NCBI GenBank assembly: GCA_934316925.1
Contig: CAKREC010000042.1
Coordinates: forward strand, 1 to 16,680
DNA length: 16,680 nucleotides
Origin: an uncultured Eubacterium sp.
GTDB lineage: Bacteria > Bacillota > Clostridia > Lachnospirales > Lachnospiraceae
Reading direction: 5' to 3'
The notes beneath the pieces are model-generated. The model searched no databases, was not told the origin of the DNA, and saw nothing but the letters and a program-made list of their open reading frames with translations. The stretch's first letter is position 1; each line of letters opens with the position of its first letter. Positions 1 to 7,538 of the stretch are shown one piece after another. Both the position numbers and the translations under genes were made by a program.

Positions 1-122
1 CTGGCATCTGCACAAACCATATATTTATTATGAGGGAGAAGGCACATCCAAGTCAATGTCGTTCACGACGAGATTCTGACGGTTTGCGCGATACATCTAT
101 TCCGATGCAACATTTCCTGTGC

Positions 123-128
123 TATAAT
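123..128 (+). promoter_or_regulatory. Probable sigma-A promoter of the LRR lipoprotein gene
   Basis: A perfect TATAAT lies at 123-128. Seventeen bases upstream, 100-105 reads TTCCGA, a 3/6 match to the -35 consensus. Transcription would start near 135 and give a short leader before the ribosome binding site at 166-170. The -10 is convincing; the -35 is weak. Confidence 0.5.
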
Positions 129-176
129 CGTTATATACATAAAGGGTGGTAACATAAGGAAAGACAGGAGATGGTT

Positions 177-1463
177 ATGATGAAAAACAAAAAATTATGG
201 GGTTTATGTGTGATGGCAGCATTCCTGCTGGTGGGATGTGGTACAGCAGGGGCAGATCCGGCGGTGGAATCTGGAAAGACTGCGGCAACAGCCACGCCAA
301 CTGCAGAAGTGACAGTGACCGGAGATGCGGTGGAAGAAGGAAAAAATAATAACGCATATCGTGTAGAGGGGGATACGGTTTATGTGGAGCAGTCCAACTA
401 TCTTCCGGATGTTACGGCGAAAAAAGTGACGAAAATGGTGCTTCGGGGAGACGCCTGTCTGTTGGATGCTTCGGCCGTTGAGGTGGAAGATGATGACTGT
501 GAGAGCGTAATACAGCCACAATACCAGTCGTGGTTTGCGGGATGTCCACAAGTAGAAAAAATAGAAGTTCAAGTAGAGGAAAATGCTGCTGCCAGTGACA
601 AGGGGATCAATAAGTTGTACACAGACGGCGATCTTTTGATGTATGGTGGCAAAAGCCAGGGAGTTTATGCTTGCCCGATCACAAAAAAAGGTAAGGTAAC
701 GATTCCGGATGGAACAAGAGATATTTATGATTGCGCTTTTATGGACTGCGACAAGATTGAAACGGTTGTGCTGCCGGAATCGGTGCGGTGGGCAGGAAGT
801 GCTGCCTTTGGCAACAATACCAAATTGAAAGCAATAGAAGTATCAAAAGACAACCCTTATCTGAAAAGTGTAGATGGTGTTTTATATACAAAAGATGGAA
901 GAGTGCTGCTGGCATATCCGGCGGGCAAGCAGGATCAGACATACCGCATACCTGATGGAGTCGTTTACATTGGAGATGGCGCATTTATGGGAGCAAAAAA
1001 TCTGAAAGAGATCACACTCCCAAAAGGAATTTATGATGTGGGAGATTTTGCTTTTAAAAATTGCACAAAACTTGAGAAGATCCATTCAGGAAAAGTATAT
1101 TGCGCTCATAATACCGCGTATGCTTACTGTGATGCACTGTCATCTAAAGAATGGTTGAAATGTGAAGTGAAACAGTATGCCTGCCCGTGGGTGCAGGATT
1201 ACAAAGATGACTTTATGAGTGACTGGAATGATGTTTTCCCTTGGAAATATGATATGAATGGGTATGGCAACGACGATGCAGAAGAGATTATCAAGGTGTT
1301 AAAGGAAAATCTTGGCAAGGTTCCAAAGCGTCTGGCAGGAAAAATCCGATCCCTTCAACATAATTATGCGAAAAGTGAACTTTACACGGAAGCAGTAGTT
1401 GCAGAAACAACAAAAGAATTTGAGAAAAAACTGGATCATTTTACTACAAATTATGGAAAATAA
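177..1463 (+). CDS. BspA-like leucine-rich-repeat lipoprotein
   Basis: Probable surface lipoprotein. The N-terminus has Lys residues, a hydrophobic stretch and a lipobox ending LLVGC, so the mature protein should be diacylated on that Cys and held on the outer face of the membrane. A Thr/Ala/Glu-rich linker follows. The middle of the protein has LRR_5-type (BspA-like) units such as VTIPDGTRDIYDCAFMDC, VVLPESV, AAFGNNTKLKAIEV, YRIPDGVVYIGDGAFMG and ITLPKGIYDVGDFAFKNCTKL. The C-terminal ~110 residues are charged, helical-looking and of no family I recognise. BspA-type repeats often mediate protein or matrix binding; the ligand here is unknown. Start choice: AGGAG at 166-170 directly abuts an ATG at 171, so the in-frame ATGs at 177 (spacing 6) or 180 (spacing 9) are more credible. 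The gene seems to be transcribed alone or with the next surface protein. Confidence 0.85.
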   Translation: MMKNKKLWGLCVMAAFLLVGCGTAGADPAVESGKTAATATPTAEVTVTGDAVEEGKNNNAYRVEGDTVYVEQSNYLPDVTAKKVTKMVLRGDACLLDASAVEVEDDDCESVIQPQYQSWFAGCPQVEKIEVQVEENAAASDKGINKLYTDGDLLMYGGKSQGVYACPITKKGKVTIPDGTRDIYDCAFMDCDKIETVVLPESVRWAGSAAFGNNTKLKAIEVSKDNPYLKSVDGVLYTKDGRVLLAYPAGKQDQTYRIPDGVVYIGDGAFMGAKNLKEITLPKGIYDVGDFAFKNCTKLEKIHSGKVYCAHNTAYAYCDALSSKEWLKCEVKQYACPWVQDYKDDFMSDWNDVFPWKYDMNGYGNDDAEEIIKVLKENLGKVPKRLAGKIRSLQHNYAKSELYTEAVVAETTKEFEKKLDHFTTNYGK

Positions 1464-1540
1464 TTTATATTTGCCCGATGTTTTTTAAGTTTAATTAAGG
1501 TTTCTACTTTAAAATCAATAGAAAAAAAGGAGGAACCTAC

Positions 1541-3940
1541 ATGGGCAAAGGAAACAAAGCAATTGCCTGCGTATTATCTTTGGGGCTGGTTATCTCCGGT
1601 GGAGTGAATCCGGCACCAAAGGCACAGGCAGCAAACAGCAGTGGTGTTTCCCGGAAAGGTTACACCATTTCGAAAAAGGCAGGAACATATACCAAAGCCG
1701 TTACGATTAAAGTAAAGGCAAAAAAAGGGTACACTGTTTACTACACGACAGGGAAAAAATTGACAACCAGCAAGAAGATCAAGTCAGGGAAAACGAAGAA
1801 GTTTACTTTTAAAAGTACAAAAACATTAAAAGTGTATGCGGTAAAATCATCGAAAAAAGTTACCAAAAAGACTTTAAAAAAAGTAAAGTCTTCGGCGATT
1901 GCGAAGTACAAGTATAAGATTAAGACCAAGTCGACACAGGCATCGTCTTCAAGCAGTTCGGCAACAACGACAGCGACGCCGAGCACGACGGCAACGCCAA
2001 GTCCGACAGCATCATCCGGAACTACGACGCCGTCGCCGTCCCCTACTCCGGGAAGCCAGTACAAAGGAGATGATTCCTCAGCCGATTATGTGGAGCCAAC
2101 AAGAACGGCTTACACAGAGGACGATGAAAATATTTCCACAGAGGAAGCAACCACGGTGACGATGTCTTCTTCTGCGACAGGAAGCAAGGTTACAGAATCG
2201 AATTATGAGATCAGCAAAAAGAATAAACTTACCATTACCGCACCGGGAACTTATGTGATCCAGTCGGCAGAGGGAGAAACAACCGATGGACTGATCGAAG
2301 TAAAATACAGCGATGATACGATGACAGGAACCGTCCATCTGATCTTGAACGGGGTACGGCTGACCTCATCCAACAATACGGCACCGGTTTCGGATACCGG
2401 TCTGATCACGATCAAAAGTAACGTTACAAAAGCGGTGATCACAGTAGCAGAAAATACAACCAATACGTTGACCGATACGGGCGCAACGGGAAGTGATGCC
2501 GATGACAGTACCTCAACGACCTACACAGCCGGAATTGTATCAAAGAAAACTCCGTTGACCATAAATGGCAGTGGAACATTAAACATTACGTCGGAAAATG
2601 GAAATGGAATTAAATGTACCGATGAATTAAAGATTTTAGATGCCTGCGTTACGGTCAGCGGAGCGGATGGCAGTGCGGCCGGACACAATGGAATTACCGG
2701 TAAGACAGGACTTACGATAAAAGATGCCGTCGTTTCTGTTCATTCCAATGCAGATGGGATTAAAACGACACTGGATGCAACGGATGTAGCAGCAGATTCA
2801 ACGCTGGCAGAACTGGGAAATATGGAGATCGATCAGGCTGATATTACCGTAATTTCCGAAAACGGAGACGGAATTTCGGCTTACCGGACCCTGTATCTGA
2901 ATCCGAAAACTTTGTCAGCAACGACAAAGAATGCAGCATCCTCCACGCAGGACGGAAGCTACAAGGCAGTTAAGGCAGGAACGACAGTCTATGTACCGGA
3001 AACAGCAGGAACGATCACGGCAGACACAACAGCAACCTATAATTCTTCCCGTGCAAGTGGTGACAGCAATGATTCGGTAGCAGATGATTGTATCCACTGC
3101 AATGGATCGATTAAAATCGATGGCGGAACCTTTAAACTGGTATCCGGAGATGACGGTATTCACTCAGATGTGGGACTGATCATAAATGGTGGCAACATTG
3201 TTGTGACAGAATCCTATGAAGGACTCGAGAGTGGCGACATTACCGTGAATGACGGAGTGATCGATGTAACTTCAAGAGATGATGGATTCAACGCAGCAGG
3301 TGGAAGCGATAGTTCCACGACAACCGGTGCCGGACAGTTTCCGGGAGACAATTTCCATAAAGGAGATTCCGCATCATCCACACAGTATCAGATCATCATT
3401 AATGGCGGAACGATTACTGTGGATGCCGAGGGAGATGGCATTGACTCCAATGGAAACATTTTCTTTAAAGGAGGAACGGTTACGGTAAATGGACCGACAA
3501 ATGGTGGAAATGGTGCTCTGGATTATGGTGACAGTTCGGATTGTGTATGTGAAATATCCGGTGGTACACTGATCGCAGCAGGAGCGATGGGAATGGACGT
3601 ATCGCCAACGAGCGGATCCACACAGCCATCTGTTAATGTGCGGCTCTCATCGGCACAGAATGCCAATACATACGTTGTATTGAAGGACAGTTCAGGAAAT
3701 ACGGTGATGACGGCTTGTCCGACAAAACGGTTCCAGTCCGTTGTATTATCCTGTGAGGCGTTAACGCTGGGAAGTACCTACACCGTATATTATGGCAGCA
3801 GCTTGAATTCATTGACAAAGGGTGACTCCGTAACCTTTACGTCAACCTGTATGTCCACTGGAAGCGGTTCTTTTGGTGGTGGCGGTAACCCAGGTGGTAA
3901 CAATGGCGGACCGGGAGGAAATGGACCGGGAGGCCGTTAG
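1541..3940 (+). CDS. Secreted carbohydrate-binding beta-helix protein (Cthe_2159-like)
   Basis: A 799-residue exported protein. A signal peptide with a predicted cut after AQA (residue 30) is followed by a Lys-rich, beta-strand-rich module at about 40-125 (YTISKKAGTYTKAVTIKVKA...), resembling the chitobiase C-terminal/FN3-like modules of surface proteins. Residues 131-172 are a Ser/Thr/Pro linker. From about 195 to 720 runs a parallel beta-helix-type domain with a recurring turn: GNGIKC, ADGIKT, GDGISA, DDCIHC, DDGIHS, DDGFNA, GDGIDSNG. This is the pattern of the Cthe_2159 (DUF4353, 'carbohydrate-binding domain-containing') family, whose founding member binds acidic or cellulosic polysaccharides with calcium. 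The tail (777-799) is almost all Gly, Asn and Pro. A strong AAAGGAGG at 1527-1534 sits about 7 bases before the ATG. No LPXTG motif is visible, so how it is kept at the cell surface is unclear. Confidence 0.85.
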   Translation: MGKGNKAIACVLSLGLVISGGVNPAPKAQAANSSGVSRKGYTISKKAGTYTKAVTIKVKAKKGYTVYYTTGKKLTTSKKIKSGKTKKFTFKSTKTLKVYAVKSSKKVTKKTLKKVKSSAIAKYKYKIKTKSTQASSSSSSATTTATPSTTATPSPTASSGTTTPSPSPTPGSQYKGDDSSADYVEPTRTAYTEDDENISTEEATTVTMSSSATGSKVTESNYEISKKNKLTITAPGTYVIQSAEGETTDGLIEVKYSDDTMTGTVHLILNGVRLTSSNNTAPVSDTGLITIKSNVTKAVITVAENTTNTLTDTGATGSDADDSTSTTYTAGIVSKKTPLTINGSGTLNITSENGNGIKCTDELKILDACVTVSGADGSAAGHNGITGKTGLTIKDAVVSVHSNADGIKTTLDATDVAADSTLAELGNMEIDQADITVISENGDGISAYRTLYLNPKTLSATTKNAASSTQDGSYKAVKAGTTVYVPETAGTITADTTATYNSSRASGDSNDSVADDCIHCNGSIKIDGGTFKLVSGDDGIHSDVGLIINGGNIVVTESYEGLESGDITVNDGVIDVTSRDDGFNAAGGSDSSTTTGAGQFPGDNFHKGDSASSTQYQIIINGGTITVDAEGDGIDSNGNIFFKGGTVTVNGPTNGGNGALDYGDSSDCVCEISGGTLIAAGAMGMDVSPTSGSTQPSVNVRLSSAQNANTYVVLKDSSGNTVMTACPTKRFQSVVLSCEALTLGSTYTVYYGSSLNSLTKGDSVTFTSTCMSTGSGSFGGGGNPGGNNGGPGGNGPGGR

Positions 3941-3982
3941 GAGTATTTCATAAAAAAGACCGAGTGGCTCTGTATATCTTTG

Positions 3983-4015
3983 AGTAAATATGGTAAGATG
4001 ATACTGATATTTACT
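3983..4015. repeat. Inverted repeat AGTAAATAT/ATATTTACT before the sce7726 gene
   Basis: A perfect 9-bp inverted repeat: AGTAAATAT at 3983-3991 and ATATTTACT at 4007-4015, separated by 15 bases. The spacer holds TAAGAT (3994-3999) preceded by TGG, an extended -10-like TGnTAAGAT; the -35 at 3971-3976 (TGTATA) is poor. It could be an operator bracketing a promoter or an AT-rich transcription terminator for the upstream gene; no T-run follows, which disfavours the terminator reading. Confidence 0.4.
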
Positions 4016-4036
4016 ACAGATTGGTAGTTTAAGGAG

Positions 4037-4624
4037 ATGAAAAAACTGCTAAAAGATAAAGATATACGAGAGCCACTTTTTGATTATCTGGAAGAACAGT
4101 ATCATAAGATGCGCATTATCGAAGAAAAGACGATGGGCAAATCCAGAGCGGATGTTGTGATGGTGCTTCCGGACCGGCTGGTGGGGATCGAGATTAAAAG
4201 TGACGCGGATACCTATGCCAGATTGCAGCGTCAGGTTAAAGATTATGACCGCTTTTTTGACCAGAATGTGGTTGTAGTTGGATCCAGCCACGCACATCAT
4301 ATTAAAGAGCATGTGCCGGAGTGGTGGGGGATCATCACGGTTGAACAGATCCAGGGCGAGTGCGATTTTTATATGCTGCGGGAGGCAGCGGCAAATCCAA
4401 AGGCAAAGCTGCTACATAAGATCAAGATATTGTGGCGACCGGAACTAGCGCATATCCAACAGATCAATGGGATGCCTGCCTATCGACAGAAAAGCAAGGA
4501 TTTTGTCCGCAAGAAGATATTGGAAAAAATACCGGAGGAATCCCTGCATCAACAGATCAGCGAGGAACTGTTTGAACGTGATTATACAACGATCCAGCAA
4601 ACGATCCGGGAATTTAAGAGATAG
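4037..4624 (+). CDS. sce7726 family protein (PD-(D/E)XK nuclease-like)
   Basis: I recognise this as an sce7726 family protein, a group of unknown cellular role. The N-terminal half fits a PD-(D/E)XK nuclease core: RADVVMVLPDRLVGIEIKSD (38-57) has the Asp, then E-x-K in GIEIKSD, followed by a helix with DTYARLQRQVKDYDRFFDQ. The strand VVVVGSS and the WWGIITV segment come next, then a C-terminal helical part with the conserved WRPELAHIQQINGMPAYRQKSK. No partner, toxin or restriction gene is adjacent; the aldolase gene follows by 12 bases and is likely co-transcribed. Start problem: AAGGAG at 4031-4036 touches the ATG at 4037. A CTG at 4046 (spacing 9) would give a protein beginning LLKDKDIREP, closer to the start I remember for relatives. 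The next ATG would delete the conserved DIREPLFDYLE. Confidence 0.8.
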   Translation: MKKLLKDKDIREPLFDYLEEQYHKMRIIEEKTMGKSRADVVMVLPDRLVGIEIKSDADTYARLQRQVKDYDRFFDQNVVVVGSSHAHHIKEHVPEWWGIITVEQIQGECDFYMLREAAANPKAKLLHKIKILWRPELAHIQQINGMPAYRQKSKDFVRKKILEKIPEESLHQQISEELFERDYTTIQQTIREFKR

Positions 4625-4636
4625 GAGTGTGAAACA

Positions 4637-5269
4637 ATGAAGAAAGAAAATCATGTGATGGAGAAGATCCGGGAGATCAGGTTGATCCCGGTTGTGACAG
4701 CAGACAGCGTAGAACAGGGACTGCAGATCATGAAGGCATTGATCGCGGGAGGACTGCCTGCGGCAGAGGTTACATTTCGAACGCCGGCAGCAGAAGAAGC
4801 CTTGAATGCGATGACGAAGACGTATCCGGATGCCTTGATCGGTGCCGGAACCGTATTAAATGCCAGTCAGGCACAGAGAGCGCTGGCCGCCGGGGCACAG
4901 TTTATTGTTAGTCCCGGGTATTCACAGGAAGTCGTGGATTATTGCCAGAAAGAAAATGTTGCCGTGATCCCCGGTTGCATGACACCAACGGAGATGCAAT
5001 ATGCAATCGCAAGTGATCTGGATGTTGTGAAATTTTTCCCGGCAGAAGCGGCAGGAGGTTTAAAACTGTTAAAAGCAGTGGCTGCCCCATATCCGGATCT
5101 TCGTTTTATGCCGACCGGAGGAATTTCGCAGGATAATGTGGGAGAATATCTGGCATTTGATAAAATTATTGCCTGTGGTGGAAGCTGGATGGTCAGCCCG
5201 GCAAAAAACGGCGATTATGAAGAGGTAACCCGAAGAACGAAAGAAGCTGTCAGACTCATTCAAAAATAA
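4637..5269 (+). CDS. eda: KDPG/KHG aldolase (2-dehydro-3-deoxy-phosphogluconate aldolase)
   Basis: Cytosolic class I aldolase that cleaves 2-keto-3-deoxy-6-phosphogluconate to pyruvate and glyceraldehyde 3-phosphate, and 4-hydroxy-2-oxoglutarate to pyruvate and glyoxylate (Entner-Doudoroff and uronic-acid routes). The 210-residue length is normal. Visible signatures: AAEVTFRTP with E44 as the general base equivalent, IGAGTVLN, FIVSPGYS, VIPGCMTPTEM, and DVVKFFPAEAAGG with the Schiff-base lysine at K132, then FMPTGGI for phosphate binding. GGAG at 4624-4627, overlapping the end of the upstream stop codon, sits 9 bases before ATG 4637, supporting this start; an internal Met8 is possible. No KDG kinase or uronate gene is in the window, so the sugar pathway it serves cannot be told from context. 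It ends just before a strong terminator. Confidence 0.93.
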   Translation: MKKENHVMEKIREIRLIPVVTADSVEQGLQIMKALIAGGLPAAEVTFRTPAAEEALNAMTKTYPDALIGAGTVLNASQAQRALAAGAQFIVSPGYSQEVVDYCQKENVAVIPGCMTPTEMQYAIASDLDVVKFFPAEAAGGLKLLKAVAAPYPDLRFMPTGGISQDNVGEYLAFDKIIACGGSWMVSPAKNGDYEEVTRRTKEAVRLIQK

Positions 5270-5280
5270 TCAGATAGACA

Positions 5281-5326
5281 AAAAGGTCATATCTGGGATG
5301 CGAAAATCCCAGGTATGACCTTTTCT
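5281..5326. terminator. Bidirectional intrinsic terminator between convergent genes
   Basis: A 19-bp stem, 5281-5299 with 5306-5324, has a single G-U wobble and a 6-base GCGAAA loop. It begins with AAAA and ends with TTTTCTTTT, so both strands present a U-tract after the hairpin. It lies between the aldolase stop (5269) on + and the stop of the small protein (5328) on -, and should end both transcripts. Confidence 0.92.
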
Positions 5327-5327
5327 T

Positions 5328-5759
5328 TTACAGGTATGGATGCATTGCCGTCAAAAGCTTTTCTTCCGTATGGATAATATCGTGCGTCAGTTCTTTGATC
5401 TCCTTATCGGCAGCCGGATACTGGTTTAAATAACGATACAAAGACTTGATGCCCATATTGCATCCATCGGTGATCAGGCTGGCGATCGCTTCATCCGGAT
5501 TTTCGCCCATCGTTTTCAGATTGGTTTTTATCTTGGACATTGCTTTGGCGATCGGAGCAGGTCCTTTTCCCTCATCGTGATATTTTTTCAGGATCGCATG
5601 GGTCTTATCCCCCAGCTTGCTATGGATGTCGCGGCTGTCCTTGAGGATTCCGGACAGATCATCATTTTCAACATGATCGAGGACATCGTCGATGGAGGAA
5701 ACTCCCATTTTAATTCCAGCGTTACATTCCCGTAATAACTTTACAGAATCGTCTTCCAT
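5328..5759 (-). CDS. Small all-helical protein, possibly ferritin-like (DUF2383-like)
   Basis: A 143-residue cytosolic protein predicted to be nearly all alpha-helical. I recall close relatives as unnamed proteins in many Clostridia; the helical periodicity recalls the ferritin-like DUF2383 group, but a family cannot be assigned firmly. Visible: RECNAGIKMG (10-19) in the first helix and TDGCNMGIKS (97-106) later, an internal echo with Cys12 and Cys100 in matching places; His29, His46, His54, His61, and Glu residues spaced along helices; a conserved-looking DEGKGPAPIAKAMS. The start is secure: AAAGGAGGTG precedes the ATG by about 8 bases. The XRE regulator lies 79 bases upstream on the same strand, so the two may form an operon. 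A stress or metal-related role would be a guess. Confidence 0.75.
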   Translation of the reverse strand: MEDDSVKLLRECNAGIKMGVSSIDDVLDHVENDDLSGILKDSRDIHSKLGDKTHAILKKYHDEGKGPAPIAKAMSKIKTNLKTMGENPDEAIASLITDGCNMGIKSLYRYLNQYPAADKEIKELTHDIIHTEEKLLTAMHPYL

Positions 5760-5787
5760 ATTTGTACACCTCCTTTGGGGTTAGGAT

Positions 5788-5828
5788 GCACAAAAGGAGG
5801 CAAAATATACGGGAAAGGCACAAAAGGA
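5788..5828. repeat. 11-bp direct repeat GCACAAAAGGA flanking a -10-like box
   Basis: GCACAAAAGGA occurs at 5788-5798 and 5818-5828, 30 bases apart (about three helical turns). Read on the - strand, TATATT (5809-5804) lies between the two copies, upstream of the ribosome binding site of the small helical protein gene. No good -35 was seen. This may be a regulated promoter, or the spacing may be chance. Confidence 0.35.
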
Positions 5829-5838
5829 TCGCCGGGCT

Positions 5839-6039
5839 TTAATCCTCCACAAACTCCATAATATCTTCTACCCGGCAGTGCAGGATTTTACAAAAGGTGT
5901 CGATCGTATGCGTGCTGACACTTTCATTCCGCTTCAGGCGGGTAATTTGTGCAGGACTTATATGATAATGTTTTATAAGTGCATATTGGGTAATGTTTTT
6001 TTGTTTCATTGTGTCCCAGAGCTTATCATACAATATCAT
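5839..6039 (-). CDS. XRE-family HTH transcriptional regulator
   Basis: A small (66-residue) Cro/CI-type DNA-binding protein made of a single helix-turn-helix domain: LWDTMKQKNITQYALIKHYH, then ISPAQITRLKRNESVSTHTI, then DTFCKILHCRVEDIMEFVED. The pattern ITQYALIKHYHISPAQITRLKR is the helix-turn-helix; the tail CRVEDIMEF is typical of compact XRE proteins. There is no ligand or dimerisation extension, so it likely acts as a simple repressor dimer. Start: ATG at 6039 has AAGTGGTG (6046-6053) 6 bases upstream; a GTG at 6051 would add four residues but uses up that site. It reads away from a divergent control region holding four copies of one half-site, its most likely target, and upstream of the small helical protein gene. 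Confidence 0.85.
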   Translation of the reverse strand: MILYDKLWDTMKQKNITQYALIKHYHISPAQITRLKRNESVSTHTIDTFCKILHCRVEDIMEFVED

Positions 6040-6062
6040 TGGCTTCACCACTTTCTATCTTG

Positions 6063-6159
6063 AATATTAACCGAAAATGGTATACAGTAATATTAACCAA
6101 TATCGGTTAATAAAAAGGGAAGGAACGTCAAAAATAGCGGATTCCAAAAGGTTAATATT
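6063..6159. promoter_or_regulatory. Cluster of four AATATTAACC half-sites in the divergent control region
   Basis: AATATTAACC is at 6063-6072 and 6089-6098. The inverted form is perfect at 6150-6159 (GGTTAATATT) and 8/10 at 6105-6112 plus the next two bases. The outer pair of the left cluster makes an imperfect palindrome, TATTAACCGA...TCGGTTAATA, over about 6065-6112. This arrangement between divergent genes, next to an XRE regulator, is what an operator would look like. Binding by that regulator is inferred, not shown. Confidence 0.6.
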
Positions 6160-6184
6160 TGGAAAACGTGTACAGACAGGGACA

Positions 6185-6193
6185 TGATATAAT
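6185..6193 (+). promoter_or_regulatory. Extended -10 promoter of the kinase operon
   Basis: TGATATAAT at 6185-6193 is a perfect extended -10 (TGnTATAAT). No clear -35 is present at 16-18 bp spacing, as expected for extended -10 promoters. Transcription would start near 6200, which puts the TTG at 6159 outside the message and favours the ATG at 6237 as the start of the next gene. Confidence 0.6.
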
Positions 6194-6236
6194 TATCTGT
6201 AAAAGAGAGGATTGTATACATATAGGGAAAGTGAAC

Positions 6237-7538
6237 ATGCAAGAGACGAGAGAGTTTTATGGATTTGACCAGTATATTACGGGAAAAATGTTGAAAATAG
6301 AAAAAGCAGATCAGAGGCATTTTACAGAGGAGGAAAGATACCTTGCGTACCGGCTGTTTTTGCAGAGAACGCGCAAAAACAGGATGGCAGCAACACTGAC
6401 GATCAAAAAATGGTTTGGCTTGAACGGGACTAAACGCCCCAACCGGGAGATGCTGTTTCAGCTGGGATTTTTATTCGGCCATTCATTGGAAGAGCAAAGG
6501 ATCATGCTGGTGGAAGGCGCATTGGAACCGGATTTTCAGGTAAATGATTATCGGGAGATGATCTTTTTGTATGGATTTTACCAGCAAATGACCTATGAGG
6601 ATTGTCTGCAGATGATCCGGGAATTTGAAGACAAATTTCCAAGAGACTTCACCTTGAATCAACACAATTTTACTTGCAATATGTGGGCTGCGTATGGATG
6701 CAATTGTGATCTTCCGAAACAGGAGTTCCTTGAATGGATGTTGAAGCATGCGGAGGATTTTAAAGGCTACAGTCAGACGGTATTGTCGTATTTCAAAAAT
6801 ATCAAAACGGAAATTTTAAAAGAAATAAAATCAGATGCGCTGCGCCGGCTGGATGAATTATTGTCAGAGACCGGATTTGAAAAGTGGAACGCCAAATGGG
6901 GGATCCGAAGTGAGAGCCGGTTACGGGCTGTTGCGCGTTATCTGAAAAGCAACCAGTGTGAAAATGCGGATTTTGTTTCTCAGGAACTGAAGATGGCAAT
7001 CATGGAACTTCTGGAGATCGGGAAAAAATCCGTGGATTCGAATACAGACCTTTTAGCAGAACTCTACACGGATCTGTACCAGAAGATCCATTCTGACAAG
7101 AAAAGATATTCGCGCAGACAGATTCATTTGATGGACGATAAGTATTTATCGGATCTTTTGAACATTGCCACGCAAAAAGAAAAACTGATGCGGCTGATCG
7201 TGAGGGATGATCCGGACCCGGACAGAAAGACGTATGAGATCCGGGAACAGCAGCGGCGATGTGTTTTACTGGGCAGACAGGACATTCTACCATTGATCCT
7301 GTGTGTATCACAAAAACGGTATATGCGCCGTCTGGAGAAAGAAAATTACGATATGCGGGAAGCGAAACAAGTATTTGTTGATCTGGCAGAGCAGATATTA
7401 GCAGCATGTCAGATGGCAGGATTTGATGAGGATAAATACGAATTGGATCATTTACTGGGATCCTGTTACCGGCCGGATGAGATGTATTCGCTGGCAGATG
7501 TTCTGGAAATCTATTTTGGGGAGAACGCACAGATATGA
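6237..7538 (+). CDS. Unrecognised helical protein coupled to a Ser/Thr kinase
   Basis: A 433-residue protein I cannot place in a named family. No signal peptide or membrane segment is evident, so it should be cytosolic. Residues about 50-115 contain TLTIKKWFGLNGTKRPNREM, then LFQLGFLFGHSLEEQRIML, which has the rhythm of a helix-turn-helix or XRE-like helical bundle; the rest is charged and helical, with a small Cys cluster (FTCNMWAAYGCNCDL). Its TGA overlaps the kinase ATG (ATGA at 7535-7538), so the two are translationally coupled and it is a likely substrate, adaptor or regulator of the kinase. Start: ATG 6237 has AGGG at 6224-6227 and lies downstream of the extended -10; a TTG at 6159 would add 26 residues but overlaps an operator half-site and precedes the predicted transcript start. 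Confidence 0.7.
   Translation: MQETREFYGFDQYITGKMLKIEKADQRHFTEEERYLAYRLFLQRTRKNRMAATLTIKKWFGLNGTKRPNREMLFQLGFLFGHSLEEQRIMLVEGALEPDFQVNDYREMIFLYGFYQQMTYEDCLQMIREFEDKFPRDFTLNQHNFTCNMWAAYGCNCDLPKQEFLEWMLKHAEDFKGYSQTVLSYFKNIKTEILKEIKSDALRRLDELLSETGFEKWNAKWGIRSESRLRAVARYLKSNQCENADFVSQELKMAIMELLEIGKKSVDSNTDLLAELYTDLYQKIHSDKKRYSRRQIHLMDDKYLSDLLNIATQKEKLMRLIVRDDPDPDRKTYEIREQQRRCVLLGRQDILPLILCVSQKRYMRRLEKENYDMREAKQVFVDLAEQILAACQMAGFDEDKYELDHLLGSCYRPDEMYSLADVLEIYFGENAQI

Noticed and set aside
2..79. Possible 3' end of an upstream + strand gene (25 codons then TGA)
   Set aside because: Another + frame is also open through this stretch, no family can be recognised from so few residues, and there is no terminator or other sign to decide.
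1960..2060. Possible tandem DNA repeat in the carbohydrate-binding protein gene
   Set aside because: The low-complexity acg/gca/ccg codons simply encode a Ser/Thr/Pro linker; no fixed repeat unit is kept.
6159..6236. TTG start giving a 26-residue longer version of the kinase partner
   Set aside because: The TTG overlaps an operator half-site and lies upstream of the start predicted from the extended -10 at 6185-6193; the extra residues show no domain pattern.
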